From the NCBI GenBank assembly GCA_964648365.1, contig CAZYLK010000061.1, positions 1-29,895 of the forward strand: a stretch of DNA of 29,895 bases, in the 5' to 3' direction. The stretch's first letter is position 1, and the number at the start of each line of letters is the position of its first letter. The position numbers were made by a program, and so were the translations under genes. This DNA is from SURF-32 sp964648365. Lineage in GTDB: Bacteria > Planctomycetota > Phycisphaerae > UBA1845. The notes beneath the pieces are model-generated. The model made no database searches and was not told the DNA's origin. It worked only from the letters and a program-made list of their open reading frames with translations. Below are positions 18,877-26,714 of this stretch, piece after piece.

Positions 18877-20415
18877 TTGCGTGAGCGCTTTCAAACACCT
18901 TTTCCGATCCTGTTCGCCCAGTATCATCTGCTGGGGTCGACGCGGCGTTTTGTCAGCATCGCGGCCGCGTACACCGGGCTGCTGGTGTTGGGCATCATGG
19001 TGTACCGGCGGACGCAGCCGCGGGTCGACTGGTCGGTGGTGGCGTCTTACGTGATGTACGTCCTGCCGGTGATTCAATCGGGCATTCTTGTGCTGGGCAG
19101 TCTGGGGGCGATGCACAAGGCGCTGATGCGGGATCATCAGTCCGCCATGATCGAGTCGCACCGGCTGACGCCGATGTCGAACGTGGCCATCGCGATGGGC
19201 TACCTGCTGGGCCCGACGCTGCAAGTGAACATGCTGTTCTGCATCAACCTGGTGATCGGCTCGCTGCTGTTCCTGGTTGCGGGGCAGCCGCTGTGGCAGT
19301 GGGTCTGCGGCAATCTGATTCTGCTCAGCGGCGTGCTGACCATGTGGTCGATGATGGTGTTTCTCGGCGTGGGGATGCGCAAGCCGACGTCTTCGGTCGG
19401 CATCTTCGTCGCGGTGGGCATGTTCTTCAATCTGTTCGTGATGCTGCTGCCCGGCGCGGGGCTGATGCTGGGCCTGCATGCGGTGCTGTGCGGCGTACTG
19501 CTGACCTATGGCGCGTCGGCCATCACGGGACTTGGCGTTTTCCTCTTCGTTCCGCCGGCCGTGAGCCTGATGCTGACGGCGTTCTGGTTGCTGGCCGCCG
19601 CGTCTCGATACCGCCGGCCTGACCTGCCGGCGCTTAACGCCGCGCGGGGGATCGTGCTGCTGCTGTTGTGGCTGGTGATGACCGGCGTGGGGATGGTGGT
19701 CTATCAGACTGCGCTCGAAAACGGCGTCCGATTGCCGGACGCGAAGGGTTATTACCAGTGGCCGGCGGGACTGATCTCGTCGCTGCTGGTCGGGCTGGTG
19801 CCGCTGGCCGGCGCCGTCTACTGCCGGCAGAAGATTCTCGAAGGCGCGTCGCCCCGCGGCTGGACGGATCGGGTTCCCGATGGGCTGGTTGCGGCGGTCG
19901 TTCCGCTGCTGATGTGCGCCGTCCTCGCCGTGATCGGGTTTCACGTGTGGGGCGGTCTGGACGGACCGCTTCCACCGCCGGATTCGGACCGCGCGTCGCG
20001 AGCGTGGGGCACTGCGTCACGGACCGAGTTGATCCGCCTCTGGGGGACGACTGCGGCGGCGAGCGTGCTGTTCACCGTGACGCTGCTTGGCCTGCTGCGG
20101 GGCGCTGCCGCGGTGCGCGGGCTTCGCGTCGTTGTTATTGTGCTGGCGATTCTGGGCCTGGCCGGTCCGCCGCTGATTGACGGGATTCTGACCGCGTTGC
20201 AGCACGACTATGGGTACACGCCGGCTCCGAGCTGGGTGTTCGGCTGCTCGCCGGCGGGTACGATGATCGCCGCGTGGATGTTGATGAACACGCCGCTATT
20301 GCCCGGACTTGGTGTGCAGGCGGCCGTGGCGGTGACGGCGCTTGCTGCGGCGCATCTGTTGCGGCGTCGGCGAGAGGAACTTCGCGCGGGCAGCCCGGTC
20401 GTGCCCGCCGCCTGA
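18877..20415 (+). CDS. Multi-pass membrane protein, ABC-2-permease-like
   Basis: A 512-residue, very hydrophobic protein with roughly 12 predicted membrane segments and no recognisable ATPase domain. The SAMIESHRLTPMSNVAIAMG segment (about residues 88-107) between the second and third spans resembles the IESLRLTPLSN loop of ABC-2-type permeases in planctomycetes, so a transporter-permease role is likely; substrate unknown. No ATP-binding gene is adjacent, so its partner must lie elsewhere. The only plausible start is a TTG at 18877 (Met-Arg-Glu-Arg-Phe), with GGGG about 10 bases upstream; this start is weak. It begins 13 bases after the right arm of repeat element A, so element A lies within its leader, and the stop is 26 bases from the psd start. 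Confidence 0.75.
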   Translation: MRERFQTPFPILFAQYHLLGSTRRFVSIAAAYTGLLVLGIMVYRRTQPRVDWSVVASYVMYVLPVIQSGILVLGSLGAMHKALMRDHQSAMIESHRLTPMSNVAIAMGYLLGPTLQVNMLFCINLVIGSLLFLVAGQPLWQWVCGNLILLSGVLTMWSMMVFLGVGMRKPTSSVGIFVAVGMFFNLFVMLLPGAGLMLGLHAVLCGVLLTYGASAITGLGVFLFVPPAVSLMLTAFWLLAAASRYRRPDLPALNAARGIVLLLLWLVMTGVGMVVYQTALENGVRLPDAKGYYQWPAGLISSLLVGLVPLAGAVYCRQKILEGASPRGWTDRVPDGLVAAVVPLLMCAVLAVIGFHVWGGLDGPLPPPDSDRASRAWGTASRTELIRLWGTTAAASVLFTVTLLGLLRGAAAVRGLRVVVIVLAILGLAGPPLIDGILTALQHDYGYTPAPSWVFGCSPAGTMIAAWMLMNTPLLPGLGVQAAVAVTALAAAHLLRRRREELRAGSPVVPAA

Positions 20416-20441
20416 GTGCGCCGTGCGTTTTCGCACCTGGG

Positions 20442-21122
20442 ATGACCCCCATGCCGATCGCCCGCGAGGGACTGCGTGAGATTCTGATTTCGACCCTGCT
20501 GCTGGGCGGGGCCGGGTATGCATCGGCCTGGTGGCTGGGCTGGCCGGCGGCGCTGCCCTTCGCGGCGGTGTGGGTGTGGGTGATTTCGTTCTTTCGCGAT
20601 CCGCCGCGCCGGGGGACGTTCGCGGCCGGCGATCTGTGCTCGGCGTGCGACGGTACGGTGACGGAGATCACGCGGCTGGATCATCACGAAGAGGTGGGCG
20701 GGCCGGCGGTGCTGATCGGCGCGTTCTTGAGCCTGTTCAATGTTCACGTGAATCGAGCTCCCTGTGCGGGCCGCATCCGGTCTATTTCGTATCAGCCCGG
20801 CGAGTTTCTGGATGCCCGCCATCCGGAGTCCGGGAAGCGGAACGAGTCGAACACGCTGGTGATCGAGCCCGATCCGCCCATGCCAGGCCCGGTGGTGGTG
20901 CGGCAGGTGGCGGGCAAGGTGGCCCGCCGGATCATCTGTCACCCCAGGGTGAACGATCACATGGACAAGGGGTTTCGCTTCGGCCTGATCAAGTTCGGAT
21001 CGCGCACCGAAGTCATCATCCCGGACGTTCCGGGGATGCGCGTACAGGTTCAGGTCGGCCAGAAGGTGCGCGGCGGGTTGACGGTGATTGCGACGCAGGG
21101 GGAAATGGCGAATGTCGAATAG
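20442..21122 (+). CDS. psd: Phosphatidylserine decarboxylase (short form)
   Basis: Converts phosphatidylserine to phosphatidylethanolamine at the membrane, using a pyruvoyl group made by self-cleavage. The 226 residues match the short Psd form found outside proteobacteria. Visible parts are an N-terminal hydrophobic hairpin (about 12-50), FFRDPPRR, SACDGTVTEI, FLSLFNVHVNRAP (conserved His102) and the cleavage site KFGSRTEVIIP, where Ser187 would become the pyruvoyl residue. ATGs at 20442 and 20451 are both possible; GGGA precedes the second by 8 bases. The last six codons and the stop (GEMANVE) lie in heptad element B, so the native C-terminus may have been replaced. It is followed by pssA, the enzyme of the preceding step. 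Confidence 0.93.
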   Translation: MTPMPIAREGLREILISTLLLGGAGYASAWWLGWPAALPFAAVWVWVISFFRDPPRRGTFAAGDLCSACDGTVTEITRLDHHEEVGGPAVLIGAFLSLFNVHVNRAPCAGRIRSISYQPGEFLDARHPESGKRNESNTLVIEPDPPMPGPVVVRQVAGKVARRIICHPRVNDHMDKGFRFGLIKFGSRTEVIIPDVPGMRVQVQVGQKVRGGLTVIATQGEMANVE

Positions 21123-21285
21123 CGAATAACGAATTAAGACTGACGAGGCAAGTTGTGCTCAGATGGAACTTTGAATGACGGTCGTCGGACAGGGCGCGAT
21201 GGTGGAACGACCATTCCGGCCCGACTAAGATATGCATTGCGTGCTCTCCGTAATTCGTTATTCGCCATTCGTTATTCGCTATTCA
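21101..21285. repeat. Heptad-repeat inverted element B
   Basis: A forward CGAATnn tract (21104-21138) and a reverse tract (21250-21284) flank about 110 bases of unrelated, gene-free DNA. The two arms match at roughly 30 of 35 positions when aligned as an inverted repeat. The forward tract is nearly identical to that of element A and supplies the psd stop codon. The reverse tract ends at the Shine-Dalgarno of pssA. Confidence 0.75.
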
Positions 21286-21297
21286 AAGGATACTCCG

Positions 21298-22239
21298 ATG
21301 CCCATCATCGCCCGATCGCCCGTGCCTTCGCCGCGTCGTCGTCGTCGGCTGAAGTCGATGCGGTTTCTGCCGTCGCTGCTGACGCTGGGGAATCTCATCT
21401 GCGGGTTCGCGGCCGTGTACTTCAGCCAGCGGGCGATGTTTCCGCTGGGGCCAGGCGATGAGATTCCGATGAAGTTTCCGTCGATCCTGTCGTTTGCGGC
21501 CGGGCTGGTGTTTCTGGGCATGTTCTTCGACATGCTGGACGGCCTGGCGGCGCGGGTGACGCGGAGCACGACGGACTTCGGCGGGCAGCTCGACTCGCTG
21601 GCGGACATGGTAACGTGCGGGCTGGCTCCGGCCGCGCTGATGATTGCGTTGATGCTGCATCATTTTCAGGGTGCGGCGGGCCCATCGCCGATCAGTGAGA
21701 ATCCTTTCGGGCGGCTCTCGTGGGCGTGCGCTGCGGCGTATGTCGCACTGGCGGCGGTGCGGCTTGCCCGATACAACGTGGAGCACGCGCAAGCGGACTT
21801 CGACTATCGCACGTTTCGCGGCCTGCCCAGCCCCGGCGCGGCCGGGCTGATGTGCATGTTCATCATCCTCTATGACCAGCTTCCGCGCATCCTGACGAAT
21901 CAGGAAACGGCCGCGATGCTGCAGGAGGCGCTCGTCTATGCCATACCCGGCGTCTCGCTGGCGGCCGGGTGCCTGATGGTCAGTTCGCTCCGCTATCGCC
22001 GGTTTCATTCGTATCTTCAGGGGCGCAGGCCCTTCTGGCAGCTTGTGACCGTCATCATCCTGTTCGCCACGTTCTGGGCTTATAAGGCCCCCACCGTGTT
22101 CGCCCTCAGTTTCTGTTACGCCCTGAGCGGCCCGGCGGGGCACGTGGTCCGCATGTTCCGGCCGTCAGCAAGACAGAAGGATGTACGCGCGAAGGACGCG
22201 GCCGGAAGCGGCGAATGGCGAATAGCGAATAACAAATGA
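21298..22239 (+). CDS. pssA: CDP-diacylglycerol-serine O-phosphatidyltransferase
   Basis: Makes phosphatidylserine from CDP-diacylglycerol and serine in the inner membrane; the adjacent psd product then yields phosphatidylethanolamine. The 313 residues show the full CDP-alcohol phosphotransferase signature DG-x2-AR-x8-G-x3-D-x3-D (Asp81 to Asp103), about seven membrane segments, and the type-II N-terminal context RFLPSLLTLGNLICGFAAV (22-40). AAGGA lies 7 bases before the ATG at 21298, which decided the start; a longer frame from 21232 would translate the repeat arm. The last ~9 codons (GEWRIANNK) lie in heptad element C and read like a repeat-derived tail. The gene probably shares the psd transcript despite the repeat between them. 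Confidence 0.94.
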   Translation: MPIIARSPVPSPRRRRRLKSMRFLPSLLTLGNLICGFAAVYFSQRAMFPLGPGDEIPMKFPSILSFAAGLVFLGMFFDMLDGLAARVTRSTTDFGGQLDSLADMVTCGLAPAALMIALMLHHFQGAAGPSPISENPFGRLSWACAAAYVALAAVRLARYNVEHAQADFDYRTFRGLPSPGAAGLMCMFIILYDQLPRILTNQETAAMLQEALVYAIPGVSLAAGCLMVSSLRYRRFHSYLQGRRPFWQLVTVIILFATFWAYKAPTVFALSFCYALSGPAGHVVRMFRPSARQKDVRAKDAAGSGEWRIANNK

Positions 22240-22432
22240 AAGAGGAATGTCGAATGGCGAATGACGAATGTCGAATGTCGGAGGGGAGAGAACGCCCACA
22301 TGCCTGGCGCCACGCCGCCAGCACGTCTCCAAGACGCGTAAATGCGGCCTTTCATCCGCTGTTGTTCGGTGATCGACATTTGCCGGCCTGATTTCGTCAT
22401 TCGACATTCGTCATTCGACATTCGACATTTCT
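22211..22432. repeat. Heptad-repeat inverted element C
   Basis: Two forward CGAATnn tracts (22211-22240 and 22244-22281) and one reverse tract (22390-22432) flank about 108 bases with no gene. The units include CGAATGG, CGAATAG, CGAATGA and CGAATGT. The forward tracts encode the end of pssA, and the reverse tract ends 8 bases before the gltX ATG, so the element takes up the whole pssA-gltX gap. Confidence 0.75.
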
Positions 22433-22439
22433 TACTGAT

Positions 22440-24026
22440 ATGACCACAACCTCCCCCATCCGTGTCCGCTTCGCTCCCTCGCCCACCGGCTACCTCCACA
22501 TCGGCGGCGCCCGGACGGTGTTGTTCAACTGGCTGCTGGCCCGCAAGCAGGGCGGCACGTTTATTCTGCGCATCGAGGACACGGACCGCTCGCGGCACGT
22601 GGACGACTCGGTGCAGAAGATCCTGGCCGACCTGCGCTGGCTGGGGCTGAACTGGGACGAAGGTCCGGAGGTGGGCGGCGATCGCGGGCCGTACTTCCAG
22701 AGCGCGTGCCTGCCGCACTACGACGCGGCGCTGCAGAAGCTGCTGCACGCGGGCGACGCCTACTACGCGCTGGAGTCTCCGGAAGACTTGGCCGCCATGC
22801 GCGAGCGGATGAAGGATCAGCCCGGCGGCTTCAAGTATCCGCGGCCCGACCCGCTGCCGACCATCGAGCAGGGCCTGGCCGCCCGTGCCGCGGGTCGCCC
22901 CGTCGTGGTGCGCTTCAAGATGCCCGGTACGGACATTCGCGTCAACGACGACATCCTCGGCCGCGTGGTGATGCCGGCCGCGGAGTTGGAGGACTTCGTC
23001 ATCCAGAAAGGTGACGGCTGGCCCACGTATCACTTCGCCTGCGTCGTGGACGACGAGCGCATGCGCATCACCCACGTCCTGCGCGGGCAGGAACACCTGA
23101 TGAACACGCCCAAGCACATCGCCATGCAGAAGGCGCTGGGCTTCCCGACGCCGTTCTATGCCCATCTGCCCGTCATTTTCAACATGAGCGGCTCCAAGAT
23201 GAGCAAGCGCGACAAGGAGAGAGCGATCAAGAAGGGCGAGGCCCCGCCCGAGATCGACGTGCATGACTTCCGCGCGGCCGGATACCTGCCGGAGGCGGTG
23301 CTGAACTTTATTGCGCTGCTCGGGTGGAACCCGGGCGACGAGCGGGAGCGGTTTACGCTGGAGGAACTGACGCAGGCGTTCAGCGTCGAACGGATCGGCA
23401 AGACCAATGCCCGCTTCGACCGCGAGAAGCTGCTGTCATTCAACATGGACTGGTGCGGGCGTCTTGGCGAGGACCGGCTGCTGGCGGCGTTGAAGGACTA
23501 CCTTTCGGTCAACGCTTCAGCCGACGCCGACACTGCGGATGCCGGACCCGCCGGCGGCGGGCACACGGCGTCAGCGGCGCGCGTGCGACGCCTCTCCGCG
23601 CGGGCGCTGGCGAGCGACGACGTGACGCTGTCACGCCTGCTGCACGTCTGCGCCGGCTTCAAGACGTTCGCGCAATGGCTCGACAAAGTCGCGTTCCTCT
23701 TCACCGACGACGGCGAGATCGAGTTTGACGACAAGTCAGCTCGCAAAGTGCTGGGCAAGGGCGACGGCGCCGGGTTTGCAACCCTGGAGGCCGTCGCGGC
23801 GCGACTGGAATCGCTCGATGCGTGGTCGCTCGGCTCTTTGCAGGGTGCGATCGAGCGCTACGTCGGCGAGACGGGCGCCAAGCTCGGCGACGTGGCCCAG
23901 CCGCTGCGCGTCGCGATTACCGGCAGCACGGTCAGCCCGCCGATCTTTGACAGCCTGGAACTGCTCGGCCGCGACGCGACGCTCGCCCGCATCCGTCGCT
24001 GCCTGGCGGCTCGACCCGGACGCTGA
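22440..24026 (+). CDS. gltX: Glutamate-tRNA ligase
   Basis: Class-I aminoacyl-tRNA synthetase that charges tRNA with glutamate. The 528 residues contain FAPSPTGYLHIGGARTVLFN (HIGH-type motif HIGG at 20-23), ILRIEDTDRSR, the tRNA-recognition region with GWPTYHFACVVDD and HVLRGQEHL, and KMSKR (253-257). The KMSKR ending and the lack of the zinc-binding cysteine set are seen in many bacterial GluRS. A low-complexity Ala/Ser/Gly-rich insert (roughly residues 358-385) breaks the anticodon-binding region. It may be discriminating or not (acting on tRNA-Gln as well); that cannot be decided here. There is no Shine-Dalgarno before the ATG: the bases upstream are the reverse arm of element C. Confidence 0.96.
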   Translation: MTTTSPIRVRFAPSPTGYLHIGGARTVLFNWLLARKQGGTFILRIEDTDRSRHVDDSVQKILADLRWLGLNWDEGPEVGGDRGPYFQSACLPHYDAALQKLLHAGDAYYALESPEDLAAMRERMKDQPGGFKYPRPDPLPTIEQGLAARAAGRPVVVRFKMPGTDIRVNDDILGRVVMPAAELEDFVIQKGDGWPTYHFACVVDDERMRITHVLRGQEHLMNTPKHIAMQKALGFPTPFYAHLPVIFNMSGSKMSKRDKERAIKKGEAPPEIDVHDFRAAGYLPEAVLNFIALLGWNPGDERERFTLEELTQAFSVERIGKTNARFDREKLLSFNMDWCGRLGEDRLLAALKDYLSVNASADADTADAGPAGGGHTASAARVRRLSARALASDDVTLSRLLHVCAGFKTFAQWLDKVAFLFTDDGEIEFDDKSARKVLGKGDGAGFATLEAVAARLESLDAWSLGSLQGAIERYVGETGAKLGDVAQPLRVAITGSTVSPPIFDSLELLGRDATLARIRRCLAARPGR

Positions 24027-24157
24027 CGGGCGGCCGCTTCACTTTTGGCAGGAACTCCCGGCGCTTTCGTGCGTCCAAATCAGGCGGCAGGTCGCCTCGG
24101 GCGCATCCGTTCGGATCGCGCCGGCGGTCCGCCTTCTTGCACTTCGGGGAGTTTGCC

Positions 24158-24670
24158 GTGAGACCACTTCTGCTGATGCTTCTGGTGGCGTTGGGGTGTC
24201 TGCTGCTCGCCTGCATCGGCCGGCTGCGCGCGTCCGGACCCGATCGCCCGGTCGTCGACGAGCCGCCGCAGCCAGGTTCGGATATGCGAACGCTGGGCGA
24301 AAGGGAGCTTCCGGGCGAGCCGCCGCCGGTGTCGCCGGAGTTTGACCTCACGTTCGAAGTGCCGGCGGGGGTCGGCGGCAACGCCCTGATCATCTACGTC
24401 AGCGAGCGTCACGGATACTACGTCGAGACGTTTCAGATTCTGATCAACAAGAAGGGGTTCCCGTTCGCGCTGGAGTTGTACTACGACCGGTTTCTGCGGG
24501 CGAACGACGTTCTGGTGATCCGCGAGAACATCGTGCCTGCGGAATTGCCGCACTTCGGCGGCGACATGGGCACGGGCGATGACTGGGAGGGCGTCGCGAC
24601 CCGTCACGGGCGCTACCGGGCCGAAGACCCCGATCCGTTGCCGGTTCTCCCGCCGTTGCCGGGCGGGTAG
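24158..24670 (+). CDS. Putative lipoprotein, first of a tandem paralog pair
   Basis: A 170-residue protein of a family I do not recognise. Its signal peptide runs to about residue 18, and LLAC puts a plausible lipid-modified Cys at residue 19. After a Pro-rich linker, the core (about 50-150) shares long blocks with the downstream paralog: SERHGYYVETFQ, ENIVPAELP and FGGDMGTGDDWEG, then DPDPLP near the end. GTG at 24158 with GGGGA 7 bases upstream is the preferred start; the longer frame lacks a ribosome site. It lies 131 bases after gltX. Function unknown; the family looks extracytoplasmic. The strongly conserved acidic/glycine block suggests a binding surface or metal/Ca site, which is a guess. 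Confidence 0.8.
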   Translation: MRPLLLMLLVALGCLLLACIGRLRASGPDRPVVDEPPQPGSDMRTLGERELPGEPPPVSPEFDLTFEVPAGVGGNALIIYVSERHGYYVETFQILINKKGFPFALELYYDRFLRANDVLVIRENIVPAELPHFGGDMGTGDDWEGVATRHGRYRAEDPDPLPVLPPLPGG

Positions 24671-24778
24671 GCCGGCGGACAACCGGGATCGTCACCCGTC
24701 GTTCGTCCCGCGGCGCGGATCCCCGTGCATCGCCCGCGTGGCCCGCATCGGCTTGGTTGTTCCAGGGCGGGGGCGGGC

Positions 24779-24784
24779 TACAAT
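24779..24784 (+). promoter_or_regulatory. Possible -10 box for the second paralog
   Basis: TACAAT, with only a weak TTGTTC (24757-24762) 16 bases upstream. The predicted start lies about 90 bases before the ATG at 24883. Weak evidence. Confidence 0.3.
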
Positions 24785-24882
24785 GGGCCGCTTGGCGCGA
24801 CCGCCACAGGTCGGGCGCGAACGAGGCGCCGGGAAGCGGCCACCGGATCGGGTGGTTCTCTCCCGCGAAAGGATGTACTCAC

Positions 24883-25404
24883 ATGAGACCGCTTCTGCTG
24901 ATATTGCTCGTACTGCTGGCCGCGGCCGTGATCTACAAGCTCACGGCCACCCCGGCCGCGACAACGACCGAGGTCGACGAGGGCCCCACGCGCGAAGGCC
25001 CCACGCACTCCACGCTGATGCTGCGCGAGCGTCCGCTGCCGGGAGAGGAACCGCCGGTGGCGCCGCAGTTCGACCTCCAGTTCGAGGTGCCGCAGGGCGT
25101 CGGGGGCAACCAGATTATCATCCACATCAGCGAGCGGCACGGCTACTACGTGGAGACCTTTCAGCTTCTGATCAGGAAGAAGGGCGTCTCGTTCCCGCTG
25201 GAGCTGTTTTACGACCGCTATCTGAAGGCCAACGACGTACTCACCATTACAGAGAACATCGTTCCGGCGGAACTGCCGAACTTCGGCGGCGACATGGGGA
25301 CCGGCGACGACTGGGAAGGCGAGGTCACCAACTACGGCCGCGCCCGGGTGGAGAACCCCGACCCGCTGCCGGAAGTGGTGGCCCAACCGACGGCCGCGCC
25401 CTGA
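24883..25404 (+). CDS. Putative membrane-anchored protein, second of the tandem paralog pair
   Basis: A 173-residue paralog of the preceding gene. The N-terminus (RPLLLILLVLLAAAVIYKL) is a membrane anchor or uncleaved signal without the lipobox Cys of its partner, so the two probably sit differently in the envelope. The core repeats the same blocks: LPGEEPPVAPQFDLQFEVP, GVGGNQIIIHISERHGYYVE, ENIVPAELP and FGGDMGTGDDWEG. Many codon differences between the genes, even inside identical protein blocks, point to an old duplication. AAAGGA lies about 10 bases before the ATG, which decided the start. The family is unrecognised; a partner or substrate cannot be named. Confidence 0.8.
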   Translation: MRPLLLILLVLLAAAVIYKLTATPAATTTEVDEGPTREGPTHSTLMLRERPLPGEEPPVAPQFDLQFEVPQGVGGNQIIIHISERHGYYVETFQLLIRKKGVSFPLELFYDRYLKANDVLTITENIVPAELPNFGGDMGTGDDWEGEVTNYGRARVENPDPLPEVVAQPTAAP

Positions 25405-25533
25405 CCGGTGTCGGGCCGCTCGGCCATCCAGAAACCCCATCCCGGCCCGTTCGGCGCCGGACCGGCGAGGCGGTCGCGCGACCGGCGGGCAGCGCATCGG
25501 GCGGGGGGTACGGAGAAATAGGCATGGTGGAAC

Positions 25534-25563
25534 TATCTACAGGCCGATACAATCCTGTAGATA
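25534..25563. promoter_or_regulatory. Perfect inverted-repeat operator of the MarR-type gene
   Basis: TATCTACAGG (25534-25543), ten-base centre, CCTGTAGATA (25554-25563): a perfect 10-bp inverted repeat ending 18 bases before the marR-type ATG. TACAAT (25548-25553), a good -10 box, lies in its centre, so a dimeric repressor here would block its own promoter. No clear -35 was found. Confidence 0.75.
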
Positions 25564-25581
25564 CTTGTAAGTGCGGCAGCC

Positions 25582-26061
25582 ATGCCCGATCCGATCGATA
25601 CTGACATCGAAGCGATGGCGGAGGAAGTGTTCGAGTTGTCGAACGCCTCCTCGATTGCCCGTGCGCGCGGGGCGGGCTCCACGGAGCTGTCTGAGTCCGA
25701 GTACAGCGCGCTGGACGTGCTGCTGAAGGACCAGCCGCTGACGGTGGGCGAGATCCAGAAGCGGATCGCCGTGCAGCCGGCGCAGATGTCGCGCATCCTC
25801 CGCTCGCTGGAAAACAGGCCGAAAAGCTACGTCGAATGCCGGATCAACGCGCAGGATCGGCGCTGCGTGGACGTGACGGTTACGGCCGCGGGCAAGGCCG
25901 CCCATCGGCAGTTCCGCAAGATCCGCCTGGGCTTTACGGCGCAGATCCTGGCTAACCTCCCTCCCGACGACCGGGTCCAGTTCATGCGGATCATGCGGAA
26001 GATTCGCGAGGGCATCCACGCGCAGCTCGCCGCGGCGATGTCCGACGCTGAAGAAAAATGA
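25582..26061 (+). CDS. MarR-family transcriptional regulator
   Basis: A 159-residue winged-helix regulator. Its core SESEYSALDVLLKDQPLTVG is followed by EIQKRIAVQPAQMSRILRSL (recognition helix region), ENRPKSYVECRINAQDRRCV (wing, with the conserved DRR) and VTVTAAGKAAHRQFRKI, the standard MarR order. MarR proteins are dimers that usually repress their own and a neighbouring gene until a small ligand, often phenolic or oxidative, releases them. No cysteine pair typical of the OhrR redox type stands out. A perfect inverted repeat covers the promoter just upstream, so autoregulation is likely. The downstream Gly/Tyr-rich gene has its own promoter, with a TATCT half-site next to it that could be a second target. 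Confidence 0.9.
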   Translation: MPDPIDTDIEAMAEEVFELSNASSIARARGAGSTELSESEYSALDVLLKDQPLTVGEIQKRIAVQPAQMSRILRSLENRPKSYVECRINAQDRRCVDVTVTAAGKAAHRQFRKIRLGFTAQILANLPPDDRVQFMRIMRKIREGIHAQLAAAMSDAEEK

Positions 26062-26080
26062 CGCCGGTCGATTTGCTTTC

Positions 26081-26109
26081 TTGACGTAAACAAATTGCTG
26101 GTGTATACT
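26081..26109 (+). promoter_or_regulatory. Strong promoter of the Gly/Tyr-rich gene
   Basis: TTGACG (26081-26086), 17-base spacer, TATACT (26104-26109). A TATCTGC directly after the -10 matches six of seven bases of the MarR-operator half-site TATCTAC. Predicted start about 105 bases before the ATG at 26223. Confidence 0.65.
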
Positions 26110-26222
26110 ATCTGCGAGCTGGAACCAAGCCGCCCGGCTTGGCCGCGCGCACGCGGTTCGACTCGGCGCGAGTCGGATGGCCGCGGGGTCAGTCGACGCG
26201 GCGGCGACAGGAGTTGATCCTC

Positions 26223-26714
26223 ATGCAACACAGAATTCCCGGATACGCCATGCTGATGCTGGGCGCAGGATGCGTGGCCGCGGTCTTGGCGACGCCGGCT
26301 CAGGCCGGCGGCTCGGTGACCTACGTTCGGTACAGTTCGTCCGGCTGCGGGCCGGCGCGTCCGGTTAGCTATGGCTACGGCGGGGGGTATACGTATACGC
26401 GGGGTTATGCCGCGCCGTACGTCGCCTGCCAGCCGGTCGTCGCTCCGGTTCCGGTCTGCCGGACGGTCGCGACGCCGTACGTCAGATGTGCCACGCCGGT
26501 CGTGACCCGGACGTACGCCTATGGGCCGACCTATCGCAGCTACGGCACGCGGAGCGGTTACGTCGGGCGCGGCTCCGTCGCGCATTACGGCGGCTATGGT
26601 TATCGCGGCTACGGCTACCGCTCGGGTTCGAGCGGCCGCGGCTGGTCGGTCGGGTTCGGAGGTTCGCGGTGCGGCTCGTCCGCCGGCGTGAGCTTCCGCT
26701 ATTACAAACGCTAA
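26223..26714 (+). CDS. Secreted Gly/Tyr-rich protein, function unknown
   Basis: A 163-residue protein with a clear signal peptide (about 1-30, ending ATPAQA before GGSVTY). The mature part is dominated by Gly, Tyr, Arg, Ser, Val and Pro in tyrosine-glycine alternation (VSYGYGGGYTYTRGYAAPY, then HYGGYGYRGYGYRSGSSGRG), with six cysteines in the mature chain (two single, then pairs around VACQP, VCRTV, RCATP and SRCGS). It ends in FRYYKR. The composition resembles structural or extracellular adhesive/coat proteins more than an enzyme. AGGAG lies 9 bases before the ATG, which fixed the start. It follows the MarR-type gene, has its own promoter and is followed by a terminator. No family was recognised. 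Confidence 0.75.
   Translation: MQHRIPGYAMLMLGAGCVAAVLATPAQAGGSVTYVRYSSSGCGPARPVSYGYGGGYTYTRGYAAPYVACQPVVAPVPVCRTVATPYVRCATPVVTRTYAYGPTYRSYGTRSGYVGRGSVAHYGGYGYRGYGYRSGSSGRGWSVGFGGSRCGSSAGVSFRYYKR

Noticed and set aside
18775..22432. CRISPR array or insertion sequence at the heptad repeats
   Set aside because: Units are 7 bases with no spacers of regular size, no transposase gene and no target-site duplications; the paired inverted layout is something else.
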